DNA of 64,000 bases from JAUVXJ01 sp964433755 (GTDB lineage: Bacteria > Chloroflexota > Anaerolineae > UBA7937 > B3-Chlor), in the NCBI GenBank assembly GCA_964433755.1, contig CAYSSR010000001.1, forward strand, positions 744,001-808,000. The letters run 5' to 3'. The notes below the pieces were generated by a model, which was not told where the DNA came from, did not search any database, and worked only from the letters and a program-made list of their open reading frames with translations. Position 1 is the first letter of the stretch, and every line of letters starts with the position of its first letter. A program made the position numbers and the translations under genes. Below, one piece after another: positions 35,332 to 44,504 of the stretch.

Positions 35332-36195
35332 CTACTCCGTTTCTGGAGCCGATGCCTCGGCCAGGTGGTAGAGCGGGCTCTCGGGGAAGCGGACGTCTAT
35401 GGTCTCTACTACTGCTGCTTGGCTCTCCAACTGCGTGGCAAGGGCCTCTACGACGGCCACCTTCAGTTGTGCGTCTTGTCCACTACCGAGGTAGACTCGC
35501 CAACCGTGTTGATCCACGTAGCTGATGCCCTGTTCTTGCGAGTAGCCAAACTCCGTGGTGCCCGGCAGCAGACTGTGGAAGGTCTCCGCTGCGGTCACAG
35601 CTTCCAGGTTCACCTGCGCGCCTAGTTCCAGGGGTGTGGAGTCGAGATCCGTGATCACGATGCTCGGTTCAGCGTCACCTCGCAGCGACACGGCTGTGCC
35701 TTCGTCATCGACGCCGTAGCGGTCGTCACCGGTCTGCCAGATCGCGCGTGCTTGCCGCTCCTGCACCTCGATGACCAGGACGTTGGGCAGGCTGGCCTGT
35801 ACCGTCGCCTCCCGGACGTCGGGAATGGCCCGAATCCGCTCTTCGATCTGGACTGGATCGATGAAGAAGATGCTGTAGCCCTCAATGTCGCTCCGCTGGA
35901 ACACCTCTTCCGCAGTCACGAGGCTGTTGCCGCTCACAGTGGCTGCGAAGACATAGTAGTCATCGGAGAGGAACACGTAGGCGAGGGCAGCCAGGGAAGC
36001 CAAGGCCAACAGCAGGCTACCGACACGAGGGCCGAGTCCCATGGCCGCGCGCCTGCTGGCCGCGGATCGCGTCCGGTCCGCGGACCGGACAGACACTCGC
36101 TGGTGAGCTACCGCCTGCTCGTAGCTCCTTCCCAGACGCATCTCAGAGCGACGAGGTTGTCTCTTGGGCTTGCTCGCCCCAGATAACGAAAACAT
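35332..36195 (-). CDS. ftsQ: Cell-division protein FtsQ/DivIB
   Basis: This 287-residue protein has a basic cytoplasmic tail (about 55 residues), one TM helix (SLLLALASLAALAYVFL) and a POTRA domain (VSGNSLVTAEEVFQRSDIEG). The beta domain follows (VREATVQASLPNVLVIEVQE, then ARAIWQTG). It is a divisome connector with FtsL and FtsB. No FtsB gene is present next to it. The gap to ftsA is 32 nt. Confidence 0.92.
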   Translation of the reverse strand: MFSLSGASKPKRQPRRSEMRLGRSYEQAVAHQRVSVRSADRTRSAASRRAAMGLGPRVGSLLLALASLAALAYVFLSDDYYVFAATVSGNSLVTAEEVFQRSDIEGYSIFFIDPVQIEERIRAIPDVREATVQASLPNVLVIEVQERQARAIWQTGDDRYGVDDEGTAVSLRGDAEPSIVITDLDSTPLELGAQVNLEAVTAAETFHSLLPGTTEFGYSQEQGISYVDQHGWRVYLGSGQDAQLKVAVVEALATQLESQAAVVETIDVRFPESPLYHLAEASAPETE

Positions 36196-36210
36196 GCTAC
36201 AGTCTTCCTC

Positions 36211-37155
36211 TCAATTCACGTGCGCCTGTGGCCATTCGCCGATCAACTCGATCTCCAGTTCCATTCTCACCCGGCGAAGCTCCCAAACCTTGTCCCTCAC
36301 GAGCCGGATGAGCTGCCACACCTGGTCGGCCGTGGCGTGCCCCTGGTTCACGATGTAGTTTGCATGTCTGTGTGAGATCGCTGCGTCGCCGACGCTGGAG
36401 CCTTTGAGCCCCGCATCTTCAATCAGCTTGCCGGCTTTCAAGCCCAACGGGTTCTTGAACACGGATCCCGCGCTTGGTCCTCGGGGTTGAGTCTCGCGTC
36501 GCAAGTTCGCATAGCGTTCGATGCGCTCCTCGAGCATCGCGACGGATGCTGGGGCCAATGATAGATGTGCTGTGAGAATGGTCTCGCCCCGGTACGTTGG
36601 CTCTCGGAATCGACTGACACGGTAACCGAATCTCAACTCGGCAGGCTCCAGTCGCTGGGTTCGTCCTTGCTGGTCCAGAATGGTGACCTGCTGCACGCAG
36701 TCGGCCATACTGCCGTCGTAGGCGCCCGCGTTGTTGACGATGGCCCCTCCCAGGGTGCCAGGGATGCCCACGGCCCACTCCAAACCCTGGAGTCCTCTGG
36801 CCGCAGTCTGGCGGGCCAGCCGCGCCAACGAGACTCCAGCCTCGGCGTGCAGCATGTTGAGGTCTCCGTTCACAGTGTAGGTCGAACAGCGGTTCTCGAT
36901 GATCAGGCCTCTGAACCCTTCGTCAGCGACGAGGAGGTTCGTGCCCTTGCCGATCACAAGGTAGGGCTGCCCCAACTCCCTGGCCAGCGAAACCCACGAG
37001 CAGAGCTGCTCCTCGTTCTCGGCGACGGCGAACAAGTCGGCTGGCCCTCCGATGCGAAAGGACGTGTGCTTGCTGAGCGGCTCATCCGGGAGCAGTGGAG
37101 AGCTCAAGCCTCTCTCTTGGGCCATCTTGGGGAAATCCTTGGTGCTAATCATCAT
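36211..37155 (-). CDS. murB: UDP-N-acetylenolpyruvoylglucosamine reductase
   Basis: This 314-residue FAD enzyme makes UDP-MurNAc. SFRIGGPADLFAVAE, LVIGKGTNLLVADEGF, GIPGTLGGAIVNNAGAYDG, FGYRVSRFR and GPSAGSVFKNP (with the catalytic Ser) show a type I/II MurB. A final HANYIVNQGHATADQV completes it. The ATG overlaps the 3' end of murC by 11 nt. Confidence 0.96.
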   Translation of the reverse strand: MMISTKDFPKMAQERGLSSPLLPDEPLSKHTSFRIGGPADLFAVAENEEQLCSWVSLARELGQPYLVIGKGTNLLVADEGFRGLIIENRCSTYTVNGDLNMLHAEAGVSLARLARQTAARGLQGLEWAVGIPGTLGGAIVNNAGAYDGSMADCVQQVTILDQQGRTQRLEPAELRFGYRVSRFREPTYRGETILTAHLSLAPASVAMLEERIERYANLRRETQPRGPSAGSVFKNPLGLKAGKLIEDAGLKGSSVGDAAISHRHANYIVNQGHATADQVWQLIRLVRDKVWELRRVRMELEIELIGEWPQAHVN

Positions 37156-38578
37156 GCTCGTCTCTTCCCCTGAGGATGGCCAGTACCTCCTCGCCTACGC
37201 GCCACACGTCACCAGCGCCCATGGTGATGAGGACGTCTCCTGACACCAGGCGGCTGGCGACCCGGCTCGCGGCTCGATGGAGATCGGGCACGTGGACGGC
37301 CTGGGGGTGACTCATCGCTTGCACGAGGTCGCCAGCGCGGATCCCCATGTCGTCCTTCTCACGAGCTGCGTAGATGGCGGTGACCACGACCTCGTCGGCA
37401 TCGATGAAGGCGCTGGCGAAGTCGCTCAGCAGCGCTTTGGTGCGACTGTACGTGTGGGGCTGAAAGACGACCCAGATCCGGCGGCCCTCGTATCGTTGGC
37501 GTGCGCCTGCCAGGGTTGCCCTGATCTCGCTGGGATGATGTGCGTAGTCATCGACGACGGTTATGTCGTGGAGCTCGCCTCTGACCTCGAAACGGCGACC
37601 AACGCCCTGAAAGCGCGTCAGCGTGTCACGAACGGAGTTCAAGTCTAGCCCCAGGTGATCGGCGACCCCTATGGCCGCCAGGGCGTTCGAGACATTGTGG
37701 GCGCCAGGGACGCTGAGCCGGAACGAGCCCTTCTGTTCGGACCCGGCTGACACCACGAAATCGGTTCCGCCGAGGCCGTTCTGTTCGAGGTTGGTGGCTC
37801 TCCAATCGTTCTCAGGGTGGAGGCCGTAGGTAGTCACCCTCAGCTCTGGCAGATCGCCCACCACTTTCATCACCTGAGGATCATCTCCGCAGGCCATCAC
37901 GTGCCCACCTGGGGGCATCTTCGAGAGGAAGTCGCGGAAGGTCTGTGACATCTCCTCTAGATCGACATAACAATCCGGATGGTCCATCTCGATGCTGGTG
38001 ATCACAGCCAACTGAGGGCTGAGGTGGAGGAACGTCCGATCGTACTCGTCGGCCTCGACGACCAGGTACTTGCCTTTTCCGTCTTTGGCGTTGGCGCCAA
38101 GTTCCGGGACGATGCCACCCACAATGATGGTGGGGTCCAGTTTGGCGTCTTCGAGCAGAAGACTGATCATGGCGCTGGTGGTGGTCTTGCCGTGGGTGCC
38201 GGCCACCGCAATGCTGTAGTGATCCTGCATCAGCCAGGCCAGCGCCTGACCCCTCTTGAGGATCGGAACACCTCGGTTTCTGGCCTCCACGATCTCTGGA
38301 TTAGTCTCGGCTACGGCCGATGAGACTATCACTGTCTCCGCGCCCGCGACGTTCTCCCCACTATGCCCCTGATAGACCGTAGCCCCAAGAGCCATCAGTT
38401 CGCGGGTAAGGTCGGAGAGGCGCAGGTCCGACCCGGAGAGAGCGTATCCCCTCTCCAGGAGCACGCGCGCGATGGCGCTCATACCGATACCACCAATACC
38501 CACCAGATGGACGTGTGCTCCAGGTCTGAGAGCCTCGAGGACACGCTCATCACCGGGTGCGGGCGCAGGGCCCGTCAT
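37145..38578 (-). CDS. murC: UDP-N-acetylmuramate-L-alanine ligase
   Basis: This 477-residue enzyme adds L-Ala to UDP-MurNAc. It has HLVGIGGIGMSAIARVL, the ATP loop AGTHGKTTTSAMI, VEADEYDRTFLHLSP, and DDYAHHPSEIRATL with WVVFQPHTYSRTKALL. The long in-frame stretch upstream to 39172 runs through the CvpA-like gene and is not coding. The true ATG overlaps that gene's stop (ATGA at 38575-38578). Confidence 0.96.
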   Translation of the reverse strand: MTGPAPAPGDERVLEALRPGAHVHLVGIGGIGMSAIARVLLERGYALSGSDLRLSDLTRELMALGATVYQGHSGENVAGAETVIVSSAVAETNPEIVEARNRGVPILKRGQALAWLMQDHYSIAVAGTHGKTTTSAMISLLLEDAKLDPTIIVGGIVPELGANAKDGKGKYLVVEADEYDRTFLHLSPQLAVITSIEMDHPDCYVDLEEMSQTFRDFLSKMPPGGHVMACGDDPQVMKVVGDLPELRVTTYGLHPENDWRATNLEQNGLGGTDFVVSAGSEQKGSFRLSVPGAHNVSNALAAIGVADHLGLDLNSVRDTLTRFQGVGRRFEVRGELHDITVVDDYAHHPSEIRATLAGARQRYEGRRIWVVFQPHTYSRTKALLSDFASAFIDADEVVVTAIYAAREKDDMGIRAGDLVQAMSHPQAVHVPDLHRAASRVASRLVSGDVLITMGAGDVWRVGEEVLAILRGRDEHDD

Positions 38579-39126
38579 CTTATGACCCTCATCACGATCA
38601 TGAACGGTACCAGAAAGATCAGGTAAGGCTCGAGCAAGGCCACGGGTAGTATGGGGACCAGACAGGTCTGCGCGAAGTCGGTCAGCGGAGGCCTGAAGAG
38701 CCCCAGCACCTGAATCGGGTAGTTGAAGACGTGCAGGTAGTACCACAAGGTTCCTGAGATCAGATAGCCATTGATCAGTCCGCTTATCAGATTCAACGCG
38801 ATCCCCACAGGCCCTCTCGGTGGCATCCCTGAGAAGGCTAGCGTCTCCCCGTGGTAAGACACGACCACGGCCGCCACGAAAACCAGGATGTAGAACAGCG
38901 ATTGGATCAGGTCGCTGTACTGACCCTCGAACACCAGACTGGTCCCGGTGTACCCGATCAAGTACGAGTCCAGGGCGGTCAGCGTCGAGGCACCTCCCTT
39001 GGTCAGCAGCAGCATGGCCGCCAGGATGGTGGTCGTGACGCCCAGCTCTTTGGGGTAGCCTCTCACGACGCCCACCACGGCGAACACACCTACCAGCACA
39101 ATCCACAAGACTTCCAGTGGCCCCAA
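38575..39126 (-). CDS. CvpA-like membrane protein in the dcw cluster (second of two)
   Basis: This 183-residue protein has about five hydrophobic helices, beginning MGPLEVLWIVLVGVFAVVGV then VRGYPKELG. CvpA-type proteins share such an N-terminal helix followed by an RG-rich turn. The assignment to CvpA is tentative. The start is TTG at 39126 with GGGAGAG 6 nt upstream. It is coupled to murC by ATGA. A periplasmic/outer loop holds IGYTGTSLVFEGQY. It probably assists peptidoglycan synthesis or lipid II handling, by context only. Confidence 0.6.
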   Translation of the reverse strand: MGPLEVLWIVLVGVFAVVGVVRGYPKELGVTTTILAAMLLLTKGGASTLTALDSYLIGYTGTSLVFEGQYSDLIQSLFYILVFVAAVVVSYHGETLAFSGMPPRGPVGIALNLISGLINGYLISGTLWYYLHVFNYPIQVLGLFRPPLTDFAQTCLVPILPVALLEPYLIFLVPFMIVMRVIR

Positions 39127-39179
39127 GACAGACTCTCCCTTGCGAGCGGCTAGCCTTCACCGGCCGAAACACACCGCGA

Positions 39180-39833
39180 CTACACCTCCGTGGGCCTCAT
39201 CAACCGTACTGCCAGAACGACGAACACCACGAAGATGGCCAGGACCAGGACCGCGATGCTCACGTGTGGCATGTTGATGGACGCAGGCAGACCCTGAGCC
39301 ACGTTGGGCAGTCCATCCTCCGCCGCTGCCGTGGCTATCGGCAGGTCGATCTCCTGCTGGTAGGGCAGGAGCGGCAGCACCAGGTAGCTCAACGTGAAAC
39401 CATTGGCAACCCCGAGGGCTGCACCTGTGATCCGTTGCAGGATAGAACTCGGCTTTCTTCCGAAGCGCATCACGGCCAGGAAGGCAAGTGCCACCACCGA
39501 GACGAAGGCCGCGAGCTGGAGCAACTGGGTCTGACCGGCGTCGGCGGGGTCGACGAGAAGGACCTCCGTGATGCCGTGAGATTCCATGCAGGATGCCTGG
39601 TCGGTTGCTGAGCCACATGAGATGAAGAACAGAGTTCCCCTGTAGGTGGCATTGACTGCGCCGATCAGCGTATCTTCCTTTGCCCCAAGCAGGGCCCAGA
39701 CGATGACGATGGGCACGAAAGCCATCAGTTGGCCTCTCCAGCCACGCTTCAGGCCAACCACGGTGGACACGGACAGCGCCGTGCCGACGACTATCAAATA
39801 CTGGAGCATTGCAGGTTCAAGATCCAAGTTCAT
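39180..39833 (-). CDS. CvpA-like membrane protein in the dcw cluster (first of two)
   Basis: This 217-residue protein has about four to five helices. It begins with an acidic tail and LQYLIVVGTALSVSTVVGLK followed by RGWRGQL, the same helix-RG pattern as its downstream neighbour. A larger outer loop (ISCGSATDQASCMESHG) has two cysteines that could pair. The C-terminus is a single helix then MRPTEV. It lies 21 nt after murG. Function is unknown; context suggests an envelope role. Confidence 0.6.
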   Translation of the reverse strand: MNLDLEPAMLQYLIVVGTALSVSTVVGLKRGWRGQLMAFVPIVIVWALLGAKEDTLIGAVNATYRGTLFFISCGSATDQASCMESHGITEVLLVDPADAGQTQLLQLAAFVSVVALAFLAVMRFGRKPSSILQRITGAALGVANGFTLSYLVLPLLPYQQEIDLPIATAAAEDGLPNVAQGLPASINMPHVSIAVLVLAIFVVFVVLAVRLMRPTEV

Positions 39834-39854
39834 GCCGTTTCCCTTTGGGCTCGG

Positions 39855-40958
39855 TCAATTCGCAAACGCCACGTCTGTCACCAACTGAGCGATACGAGCG
39901 GCCGCGTCGGGCCGCGCCAGAGAACGGGCTCCTTCGGCGAGTCGTGCACGCTCGGCGTCGTCCGAGAGGAGCCGGCTCAGTACATTCAGCAGGGTTTCAG
40001 GGGACAGATCCTCGTCCGCGATCTTCACTGCGGCGTGGTTCCGTGCCATGTAGTCGGCGTTCCGGTCCTGATGACGGCCGGCGTAAGGATAGGGTATGAG
40101 AACGCTGGGCAGGCCGAGGGCCGGGAACTCGCCCGTGGTGGCTGCTCCGGCTCGAGCCACGGCCAGGTCAGCCGCTCCCAGAGCGTGGATCATCTCTTCG
40201 TGGAGGTAGGGAAAGACCTTGTAGCGCGCTGCCAGAGCGCCAGGTAGATCGTCCCTCCTCGAGAGGAGCCAGCTTGCGTCACTCTCCCCACAGATGTGCA
40301 CGATCTGACAGAGTCTCAATAGGTCCTCCAGGATGGTACCGATGGAGACATTGATGCTGTGGGCACCCTGGCTGCCACCGAGCACCAGGAGCGTCGTCTC
40401 GGAAATCTCCAGGTCCAGTGCACGTCGGGACAACGCTCTGTCGGTCTCGAATAGCTCCTGTCTGACTGGGTATCCGGTGACCACGGCCTTGCCAGGGCCA
40501 AAGTAGTCCCTCGACTCAGGGAAGGTGACGGCGACGTACCGTGCGAATCGGGAAAGGACGCGTATCGCTGCTCCCGGTGCCAGGTCCGGCAGGTATACCA
40601 CGCTGGGCACCTTTCTCAGCCACGCGGCCAGCACCGGCGCGGCACAGACGTACCCTCCCGTAGCCAGCACTGCCTGTGGTGCGAATCGGCTGATGATGCC
40701 CAGGGACTGAGCCGTTCCACGAGCGAGTCGTGCCAGGCGGGCAGGCAGCGCCCAGAGAGGGGCACCGTAGAAGCTGGCCGTCGTAATGCTCATGAACGAC
40801 AACCCTACCCTGTTTGCCAGTTTGGCCTCGATCCCGGAAGCATTGCCCACGTAGCAGATCTCCGATGACGGCGTGCTTCGACTATCTAGTTGTTGGAGGA
40901 CGGCTAGAATAGGGTACACGTGTCCCCCTGTCCCCCCGCCCGATACCAGCAGGCGCAT
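39855..40958 (-). CDS. murG: UDP-GlcNAc:lipid I GlcNAc transferase
   Basis: This 367-residue GT28 enzyme adds GlcNAc to lipid I at the inner membrane face. It starts MRLLVSGGGTGGHVYPILAV (first G-loop), has ATGGYVCAAPVLAAWL, LVLGGSQGAHSIN (second G-loop) and VARAGAATTGEFPALGLPSVLIP (UDP-GlcNAc site). The ATG at 40958 has AGAGGA 5 nt upstream. Its first 77 nt lie inside the 3' end of ftsW. Confidence 0.96.
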   Translation of the reverse strand: MRLLVSGGGTGGHVYPILAVLQQLDSRSTPSSEICYVGNASGIEAKLANRVGLSFMSITTASFYGAPLWALPARLARLARGTAQSLGIISRFAPQAVLATGGYVCAAPVLAAWLRKVPSVVYLPDLAPGAAIRVLSRFARYVAVTFPESRDYFGPGKAVVTGYPVRQELFETDRALSRRALDLEISETTLLVLGGSQGAHSINVSIGTILEDLLRLCQIVHICGESDASWLLSRRDDLPGALAARYKVFPYLHEEMIHALGAADLAVARAGAATTGEFPALGLPSVLIPYPYAGRHQDRNADYMARNHAAVKIADEDLSPETLLNVLSRLLSDDAERARLAEGARSLARPDAAARIAQLVTDVAFAN

Positions 40959-42102
40959 TCTGTTCCTCTACGTTTTCCCTGGTCCCCCGAGAGACGCCCA
41001 GGAGCATGCCCACGCCCATTAACGAGATAACCAGTGACGAGCCCCCGAGGCTGATGAAGGGCATGGTCAGGCCTGTGAAGGGAAGTGTGTCCGTGACCAC
41101 TGCCACGTTTATCAATGCCTGGAAGGTGAGCCAGACGGTGATGCCTGACGCCAGAAGGAATCCGAAGGAGTCCGGCGCTCTGAGGGCGATCTTGAAGCCC
41201 CGGTAGGCGAACGCTGCAAAGAGCCCGACGACGACGAGGCATCCGATCAAGCCCAGTTCTTCGCCCAGAACAGCGAAGATGGCGTCACTTTCTGCCGCCG
41301 GCAACATGTGCTTTTGCTGCCCGGAGCCTAGACCAGCGCCGGTGATCCCGCCCGAGCCCAAAGTGACCAGAGTGTGCATGACCTGGTAGGTATCCTGCGC
41401 CAGAACAGCGCCGAATGGCTTCTGTAACACAGCGAATGGGTCCTGGGAGAAGGCGAGGATCCTCTGCCACGCGTACTCATAGTTGGCGATGAGTAGCAGC
41501 AGGGTGCTGCTGCCCACTATCGCGCTGATCATCAACTGGATCACGTCAGCTCCGGCGATGAAGAACATGGTGGCGGCGGCCGCCACGATGAGGATCGTCG
41601 TGCCGAAGTCCGGTTCCAGAATGATCAATCCGGCAATGATGCCGATAAGGATGGCGAAGGGCACCAGCCCGTAGGTGACTTGTTTGAGTTTCTGGCCCTT
41701 GGTGGAGAGCCAGTGCGCCACGTATAACACCGTAGCCAGCTTGCACAACTCACTCGGCTGTAGAGAGTCCCCCAGAATCCTGCGCCTGGCCCCGTGCACG
41801 GCCGGACCCGCCACGAGGACGTACGCCAGAAGCGCCAACGTCAGCAGCATGAACACCACGGAGAACTTCCGCCACTTGTGGTATTCCACTCTCATCATCA
41901 GGGCCATGATGTCGAGACCCATGGCCGCCCAGACTGCCTGCCTGATCAGATAGTAGGTCGGCTGATCAGCATAGGTGTATCCGATGGTGAAGGTGGCGCT
42001 GTATACCATGATCAAGCCGATCAGAAGCAGGGCAACCACGATCAGGACCAGAACGTAGTCGGGTCTTTGACTTGTGTGGCTGGTTGTCTCAGGCATCTTC
42101 AT
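40882..42102 (-). CDS. ftsW: SEDS-family peptidoglycan polymerase FtsW
   Basis: This 406-residue protein has ten helices of the RodA/FtsW fold. VHGARRRILGDSLQPSELCK is the conserved TM4-5 loop with the QPSE motif, LILEPDFGTTI is next, and AESDAIFAVLGEELGLIG and FTGLTMPFISLGGSS are signatures of FtsW/RodA. It polymerises lipid II with the cognate PBP. A basic tail after SRGTREN runs 77 nt into murG in another frame, longer than usual overlaps. The start overlaps murD by 8-14 nt depending on which of two ATGs is used. Confidence 0.94.
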   Translation of the reverse strand: MKMPETTSHTSQRPDYVLVLIVVALLLIGLIMVYSATFTIGYTYADQPTYYLIRQAVWAAMGLDIMALMMRVEYHKWRKFSVVFMLLTLALLAYVLVAGPAVHGARRRILGDSLQPSELCKLATVLYVAHWLSTKGQKLKQVTYGLVPFAILIGIIAGLIILEPDFGTTILIVAAAATMFFIAGADVIQLMISAIVGSSTLLLLIANYEYAWQRILAFSQDPFAVLQKPFGAVLAQDTYQVMHTLVTLGSGGITGAGLGSGQQKHMLPAAESDAIFAVLGEELGLIGCLVVVGLFAAFAYRGFKIALRAPDSFGFLLASGITVWLTFQALINVAVVTDTLPFTGLTMPFISLGGSSLVISLMGVGMLLGVSRGTRENVEEQNAPAGIGRGDRGTRVPYSSRPPTTR

Positions 42103-43498
42103 CCTCGGTAGCTACGCTTCGTTGCTCAGGATGCTCCAGGCCGTGGACCAGGGACTTGAAGTGCTCGCCTCTCTCGGCGAAGTCCCTGTACATGTCGAAG
42201 CTGGTGCACGCCGGAGAGAGCAGCACGACGTCACCCGGCTCCGCGACTCGGGCGGCGATCCGCACCGCCTCTGCCAGATCCGAAGCGTGGTTGACCGGCA
42301 GACTCGTCTCGGTATGTTGGCTCTGTCTCTCGGCCACCGCCTGCTCCAGGATGGGGGCAGCCTCGCCGAAGAGGACGAGGGTCTTCACCTTCTGTAAGAT
42401 GGCCTCGGCCAGCCTCTCCAGGGGAAGGTGTTTCTCACGGCCGCCGGCGAGCAGGATTACTGGGTCCGGGAAGGAACTCAGGGCGGCCATGGTTCTCTGT
42501 GGCGATGTGGCGATGGAATCGTCGTAGTAGCGGACCCCGTCGATCTCGCGCACGAGTTCGAGGCGGTGTTCCACCCCCTGGAAGGAGGTGACCACATCGC
42601 GTATCGCTGCTCTCCGCGCTCCCGCGACGCTCGCGATGGCGCAGGCTGCCAGGACGTTCTCGACGTTGTGAAGACCGAGCAACCTTATCTCCGAGACCGT
42701 GCAGATCCTTCCCTCCTCCCCATTCCGGCGCAGGGTGACGTGCTCGCCGTCGAGGAAGGCGCCCCGGTCCACCGGTCTCTGGCGGCTGAAGAGCACCGTT
42801 TGTCCCCTACAGATCTCGCTCAGCCCACTGGTCAGAGCCTGGTCGGCGTTGAGGATCGCATAGTCTTGCTCTGTCTGGAATCTGAGGATGTTCGATTTGG
42901 CGTTCACGTAGTCGTCCATCGACTCGTGCCGGTCGAGGTGGTTGGGTGAGAGGTTGAGCACGGCAGCGATGTGCGGGCTGCGGTGCAGGACCTCCAGTTG
43001 GAAGCTAGAGAGTTCCATGACTACTGCGTCCTGCGGGCTTATCTCGTCCACAACCTCTATCAGTGGCGATCCGATATTCCCTCCCACAAAGGTTCGGCGT
43101 CCATCCGCCTTCAGGATCTCTCCCACCAGGCTGGTCGTCGTCGTCTTGCCGCTACTGCCGGTAATGCCGATGATCGGAGCCGGGCAGAGGCTGAAGAAGA
43201 GCTTGGTCTCACTGCTCAACGGAACCCCTCGGCGACGCGCCTCCACTAGAATGGGAATACTCTGTGGAACTCCCGGACTGACGAAGAGAACATCTGTATC
43301 GAGCACCTGTTCAGGGTGCCCGCCCAGGTGGTACTTGATGAGCAGACCTGCCAGATCTGCCATCTCGCTCGTCAGGAGTTCTTCCTTCTTGATGTCGGTA
43401 ATGGTCACTTCAGCCCCTTGCCGGATCAGGAACCTGGCCAGTGCCAGACCTTCCCTTCCCAGTCCGATGATAGTGACCCTTTGTCCTTCGTAGACCAT
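42089..43498 (-). CDS. murD: UDP-N-acetylmuramoyl-L-alanine:D-glutamate ligase
   Basis: This 469-residue ligase adds D-Glu. Signatures are VTIIGLGREGLALARFL, ITGSSGKTTTTSLVGEIL (ATP loop), NLSPNHLDRHESMDDYVNAK and YYDDSIATSPQRTMAAL. The start ATG at 43498 (MVYEGQRV) is 16 nt after mraY; upstream in-frame codons lie within mraY and are not homologous. Confidence 0.96.
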   Translation of the reverse strand: MVYEGQRVTIIGLGREGLALARFLIRQGAEVTITDIKKEELLTSEMADLAGLLIKYHLGGHPEQVLDTDVLFVSPGVPQSIPILVEARRRGVPLSSETKLFFSLCPAPIIGITGSSGKTTTTSLVGEILKADGRRTFVGGNIGSPLIEVVDEISPQDAVVMELSSFQLEVLHRSPHIAAVLNLSPNHLDRHESMDDYVNAKSNILRFQTEQDYAILNADQALTSGLSEICRGQTVLFSRQRPVDRGAFLDGEHVTLRRNGEEGRICTVSEIRLLGLHNVENVLAACAIASVAGARRAAIRDVVTSFQGVEHRLELVREIDGVRYYDDSIATSPQRTMAALSSFPDPVILLAGGREKHLPLERLAEAILQKVKTLVLFGEAAPILEQAVAERQSQHTETSLPVNHASDLAEAVRIAARVAEPGDVVLLSPACTSFDMYRDFAERGEHFKSLVHGLEHPEQRSVATEDEDA

Positions 43499-43514
43499 GA
43501 CACAACTGTGAACC

Positions 43515-44504
43515 TCACAACAGGGCCAGGGCGATGCCGAACATGGCTGCCAGGACGCTGACCAACCAGAATCTCTGCACGATGTGGACCTCAGACCAGC
43601 CAAGAAGCTCGAAGTGGTGGTGCAGAGGTGCCATCTTGAATAAGCGCCTTCCGCCCGTCAGTTTGAAGAACCAAACCTGCAACAGTGAGGACAACGCCTC
43701 GGCCACGAAGACGATGCATACTATGGGAAGCAACAGCCACTGTCCTGTCATCATGGCCACCACCCCCAGCGTGCCGCCAAGGGCCAGCGACCCGGTGTCC
43801 CCCATGAAGAGTTGAGCGGGAAACGCGTTGTACCACAGAAAGGCCATGGTGGCCCCCGTCATGGTGAAGCAAAAGGCCACGAGGTATAGCTGTCCCTGAA
43901 GCAGAGCGATCACTCCAAAGGCTACAAAAGCCAGGGCGGAAGTGTTGCCAGCCAAGCCGTCCAGACCATCGGTCAGGTTAACCGCGTTGGTGATAGCCAC
44001 GATCACAAACACGGCGCAGGGTACGTACCAGATGCCCAGAGAGAACTTGGTGGCTACGGAGGGCAGCGCAAAGCTCTCCAGGCGGAATACAAAGTGCAGG
44101 ACGCAAGCCGCAGCGATCGCGATGGCAATCTGGAGGCCCAGCTTGTAGCGAACGCTGAGCCCGCCCTTGCCGTTGTCTGGCTGTCCAGCGGCGGCTCGCC
44201 GGCTCCTGATCACTCCGAGCCAGTCGTCGATGGCTCCGACCAGAGCAAAGGCCAGCGTGGTCCCGAGGGGGAGCAGCATCGATTCATGCTGAATCAGGTT
44301 GAACAGGCCAGTCATGATCGCTACCGGTATCACGATGGCGATCCCGCCCATGGTGGGAGTGCCCGTCTTGAGCTGATGGGAAACAGGACCGTCGATACGG
44401 ATCTGCTCGCCGACGCCATGCGCCTTCAGCACCTTCAACAGGAGGGAGCCGAAAGGCAATCCCACCAAACACGTTACCACGCCCAGCGTGAGAGCAAAGG
44501 TCAT
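43515..44504 (-). CDS. mraY: Phospho-MurNAc-pentapeptide translocase
   Basis: This 329-residue protein has ten helices and attaches phospho-MurNAc-pentapeptide to undecaprenyl phosphate (lipid I). It has KTGTPTMGGIAI, AITNAVNLTDGLDGLAG (the conserved cytoplasmic Asp loop), FLWYNAFPAQLFMGDTGSLA and MAPLHHHFELLGW. Its ATG overlaps murF's stop (ATGA at 44501-44504). Confidence 0.97.
   Translation of the reverse strand: MTFALTLGVVTCLVGLPFGSLLLKVLKAHGVGEQIRIDGPVSHQLKTGTPTMGGIAIVIPVAIMTGLFNLIQHESMLLPLGTTLAFALVGAIDDWLGVIRSRRAAAGQPDNGKGGLSVRYKLGLQIAIAIAAACVLHFVFRLESFALPSVATKFSLGIWYVPCAVFVIVAITNAVNLTDGLDGLAGNTSALAFVAFGVIALLQGQLYLVAFCFTMTGATMAFLWYNAFPAQLFMGDTGSLALGGTLGVVAMMTGQWLLLPIVCIVFVAEALSSLLQVWFFKLTGGRRLFKMAPLHHHFELLGWSEVHIVQRFWLVSVLAAMFGIALALL

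Noticed and set aside
37145..39172. A 675-codon frame suggesting an N-terminal fusion on MurC
   Set aside because: The extra part covers the CvpA-like gene in another frame; the ATGA overlap at 38575-38578 marks the true murC start.
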